Part shown: positions 61,556 through 64,000 of the stretch, one piece after another
Layout: every line of letters starts with the position of its first letter
How positions within the stretch are numbered: position 1 is the first letter of the stretch
Assembly: GCF_029278565.1 (NCBI RefSeq)
Contig: NZ_CP119559.1
Span: 1,364,001-1,428,000, forward strand
DNA length: 64,000 nt
Origin: Haloarcula halophila
GTDB lineage: Archaea; Halobacteriota; Halobacteria; Halobacteriales; Haloarculaceae
Direction of reading: 5' to 3'
Notes under the pieces: model-generated
Seen by the model: the letters and a program-made list of their open reading frames with translations, nothing else
Told to the model about the DNA's origin: nothing
Databases searched by the model: none
Position numbers and translations under genes: made by a program

Positions 61556-63484
61556 ATGCCCGACTCCGACACCGACGACGTGCTGGAGGAACTGGCGAGT
61601 CTCCCGACGCTGGCACACCCGACGGCCTCCCCGGACGGGAGCGAAGTCGCCTTCTACTACGACAGAAGCGGCCGCAACGAACTGCACGTACTCGACGTCG
61701 AGACGGGCGAACACACCCAGTGGAGCGACGGCGAGGTCCCGCGGAACGCCCGCTGGTTCGTCGAGTGGGACGCCGACGGCGACCGCGTGTTCTTCCACCT
61801 CGACGACGACGGCAACGAACAGAACGACATCTACGCGATCGACCGGGACGGCGCGGTCGAGCCGATCGTCGAGTTCGACGGCCAGACCGTCCTCGCGGAC
61901 GTCGGCGAGAACGGGGAGACGCTGCTCGTCGGGTCGACGCGGGACGGCCAGATGAACCTCTACAGCCACGACCTCGCGAGCGGTGAGACGACGAAACTCA
62001 CCGATCACGACCGGGCGGCCCGCGGCGGGCTGCTCTCGCCGGCGGGCGACCGCATCGCCTACGCCACCAACGAATCCGACGACTTCGGCAACCTGGACGT
62101 CTACGTCGCGAACGCCGACGGCTCCGCTGCCCGGACCCTCGAACTCGGGGAGACGGGGTCGGAGGCGACGCCGGTCGACTGGGGACCCGACGGCGAACGC
62201 CTGCTCGTCTCGGACAACAGCGCCGATCTGACCCGCAGCGGCGTCTACGACCTCCGGACAGACGAGGTGACCTGGTTCGGCGGCGACAGCGAGGAGTCCC
62301 CGGCGTTGTTCATGCCCGACGGCCGGCGGTTCCTGGCGGTCCGGACCCGCGAGGCCGCCAAGATGCCCGTCGTCTACGACGTCGAGAGCGGCGAGTCCCG
62401 CGAACTGGACCTTCCCGAGGGAGTCGCCGGCTTCGGACTGGCCGGCGACGCCGTGCTGGGCGAGGACCGGGTCCTGCTGACCCACACGACGCCGACCCGC
62501 CGACCGGACCTGCTTGCCTACGACCTCTCGACCGACGGGACGGAGACGCTGGTCGCCGCCGAGTACGGCCCGTTCTCCCCCGAGGACTTCGCCGACGCCG
62601 AGTACCGCACGTTCGACTCCGACGGCGTCCCCGAGACGCCACAGGCCGCCGTCGACCACGATCCCTACGACACGCTGGAGATCGGCGCGTTGCTGTACGA
62701 CTCCGGCCAACGACCGTCGCCGCTGGTCGTCAACCCCCACGGCGGTCCCCGCGGGATGGACCACAAGGCCTTCGATCTGTACACCCAGTTTCTCGTCCAG
62801 CAGGGGTACTCGGTCCTGCAGGTGAACTACCGGGGCTCGACGGGCCGGGGCCGCTCGTTCGTCCGTGAGTTGTACGACGACTGGGGCGGCGCCGAACAGG
62901 GGGACATCGCGACCGGCGCCGAGTCCGTCCTCGCAGAGTACGACTGGCTCGACGGGGACCGGGTGGCCGTCTTCGGGGGCTCCTACGGTGGCTACTCGGC
63001 GTACTGGCAGTTGGTCCAGTACCCGCACCTGTACGACGCTGGCGTCGCCTGGATCGGGCTGACCGACCTCGAAGAGATGTACGAGACGACGATGCCCCAC
63101 TACCGGACCGAGTTACTGGAGAAGAACATCGGGACGCCCGAGGAGAACGGCGACCTCTACCGGGAGCGGTCGCCCATCCGGTACGTCGAGAACCTCTCGG
63201 CGCCGCTGTTCGTGCTCCACGGCGTCAACGACCGCCGGGTTCCCGTCTCGCAGGCCCGTCTGTTCCGGGACGCACTGGACGACTTCGGGTACACCGAGGG
63301 GCCGGGGTCGGAGAGCCCGCCGGGAGACGGAGAGGCCGTCGAGGCAGGCGACTACGAGTACACCGAACTCGGGAAGGAGGGCCACGCCTCCTCGGATATC
63401 GACCAGAAGATCCGGCTGTTCCGCCTGCTCGCGGACTTCCTCGACCGGCGGCTCGGTACCGAACCCGTCGTCGCCGAGGACTGA
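61556..63484 (+). CDS. S9-family serine peptidase (prolyl oligopeptidase/acylaminoacyl-peptidase type)
   Basis: A 642-residue protein: N-terminal seven-bladed beta-propeller region (about 1-370; repeated DYDRSGR and PDGERLLV-type strands) and a C-terminal alpha/beta-hydrolase domain with oxyanion HGG (NPHGGPRG) and catalytic S476 in GGSYGGYSAYW. The Asp and His of the triad follow (NDRRVPVSQ, GHASS). No signal peptide, so it is probably a cytoplasmic peptide hydrolase. Confidence 0.94.
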   Translation: MPDSDTDDVLEELASLPTLAHPTASPDGSEVAFYYDRSGRNELHVLDVETGEHTQWSDGEVPRNARWFVEWDADGDRVFFHLDDDGNEQNDIYAIDRDGAVEPIVEFDGQTVLADVGENGETLLVGSTRDGQMNLYSHDLASGETTKLTDHDRAARGGLLSPAGDRIAYATNESDDFGNLDVYVANADGSAARTLELGETGSEATPVDWGPDGERLLVSDNSADLTRSGVYDLRTDEVTWFGGDSEESPALFMPDGRRFLAVRTREAAKMPVVYDVESGESRELDLPEGVAGFGLAGDAVLGEDRVLLTHTTPTRRPDLLAYDLSTDGTETLVAAEYGPFSPEDFADAEYRTFDSDGVPETPQAAVDHDPYDTLEIGALLYDSGQRPSPLVVNPHGGPRGMDHKAFDLYTQFLVQQGYSVLQVNYRGSTGRGRSFVRELYDDWGGAEQGDIATGAESVLAEYDWLDGDRVAVFGGSYGGYSAYWQLVQYPHLYDAGVAWIGLTDLEEMYETTMPHYRTELLEKNIGTPEENGDLYRERSPIRYVENLSAPLFVLHGVNDRRVPVSQARLFRDALDDFGYTEGPGSESPPGDGEAVEAGDYEYTELGKEGHASSDIDQKIRLFRLLADFLDRRLGTEPVVAED

Positions 63485-63532
63485 AGACGGCCTCGGCGGT
63501 AGTTTTCTGCCGACTGGCCGCGTACCACCGGT

Positions 63533-64000
63533 ATGGACACCGCCTACGCCGCGCTCTCCGATCGCGTCCTCGTCGGTAGCGGCGACGCCTGGAAGGACCG
63601 TCTGGTGAACCACGACGTCGAGTGTCTCGGTGCCCACTCCGACGCGCCCGAGCGAGCGTTCGTCGGGACGGTCGACGCCGGCCTCCAGTACACGACCGAC
63701 CGCGGGGGCTCCTGGAGCACGGCACTGGATGCCGGCGACCGCGTGACCGCGGTCACTGTCGACCCGCAGGACCCCGACGTGGTGTGGGCGGGAACGGAGC
63801 CAAGCGCCGTCTACCGGTCGGGCGACGGCGGCGAGCGCTGGACCGAACGTGACGGACTGACCGACCTGGAGTCGGCCTCCCGATGGTCGTTCCCGCCCCG
63901 CCCCCACACCCACCACGTCCGCTGGCTCGCCGTCGCACCCGACGACCCCGACCGCCTCTACGTCGCCGTCGAGGCCGGCGCCTTCGTCCGGAGTCCCGAC
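63533..64000 (+). CDS. BNR/sialidase-type beta-propeller protein, N-terminal part (3' end outside window)
   Basis: The first 156 residues of a frame still open at the window end. Repeats of the Asp-box type (TTDRGGSWSTAL, RSGDGGERWTER) and WVWAGTEPSAVY strands mark a BNR or WD-like beta-propeller, as in exo-alpha-sialidase-like and photosystem-assembly-type proteins. No signal peptide. ATG at 63533. Function cannot be given from this part. Confidence 0.8.
   Translation, partial: MDTAYAALSDRVLVGSGDAWKDRLVNHDVECLGAHSDAPERAFVGTVDAGLQYTTDRGGSWSTALDAGDRVTAVTVDPQDPDVVWAGTEPSAVYRSGDGGERWTERDGLTDLESASRWSFPPRPHTHHVRWLAVAPDDPDRLYVAVEAGAFVRSPD

Overview
The window is haloarchaeal chromosomal DNA. It has high GC with GC-rich third codon positions, strongly acidic proteins, twin-arginine lipoproteins, TATA-like boxes about 25 nt upstream of many start codons (leaderless promoters), and diagnostic archaeal genes (L15e, RLI/ABCE1, Sec61 beta, SepF, archaemetzincin, RIO2, UbaA, FAU-1). 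The bacteriorhodopsin most resembles the second bacteriorhodopsin of Haloarcula, so a member of the Haloarculaceae (Haloarcula, Halomicroarcula or Halomicrobium) is my best guess. About 70 genes are packed tightly on both strands. I saw no rRNA, tRNA, CRISPR array, intact insertion sequence or replication origin.

Layout. 1-2.4 kb: end of a CDC48-type ATPase, a small 2-TM protein, bacteriorhodopsin, a divergent zinc-ribbon/coiled-coil protein and a thioesterase. 2.7-6 kb: an amino-acid permease with a TrkA-type regulatory subunit, and RIO2 kinase. 6.4-9.2 kb: two paralogous Tat lipoprotein binding proteins, each behind a pair of operators of the iron-repressor type. 9.3-18.1 kb: sugar and nucleotide metabolism (epimerase, Nudix, methyltransferase, GlmM-like mutase), cupin, aldolase, hydroxyacid dehydrogenase, a P19-like lipoprotein and L15e with a structured leader. 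18.2-25.4 kb: PH-domain protein, AmtB, then the retinal block blh, crtY, crtB and a Bat-type regulator on the minus strand. 25.5-34.3 kb: RNB nuclease, HxlR regulator, rhodanese/MBL protein and a locally AT-richer surface-protein/lipoprotein pair. 34.5-64 kb: housekeeping genes (ABC exporter, SepF, PUA protein, UbaA, soluble chemotaxis transducer, M32 and M20 peptidases, PIN-ATPase, EMC6-like protein plus RLI, F420 reductase, archaemetzincin, thioredoxin, SecG, FAU-1, UvrA, S9 peptidase).

The most coherent system is light-driven proton pumping. The opsin, phytoene synthase, lycopene cyclase, carotene-cleaving Blh and a PAS-GAF-HTH regulator of the Bat family lie within 25 kb. A site matching 12 of 13 defined positions of the Halobacterium bop UAS lies before crtB, and a weaker match sits at the expected position before the opsin gene. 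A second regulatory theme is iron: two duplicated binding-protein genes share the same two-operator promoter layout with 36-37 bp centre-to-centre spacing.

Other points worth following up are a 39-bp triplication of the blh 3' end, mutually exclusive hairpins in the L15e leader, a possible leader ORF coupled to amtB, the EMC6-like/RLI gene pair, and a decayed gene end between the two binding-protein genes. No wholly new multi-gene system stands out beyond these.
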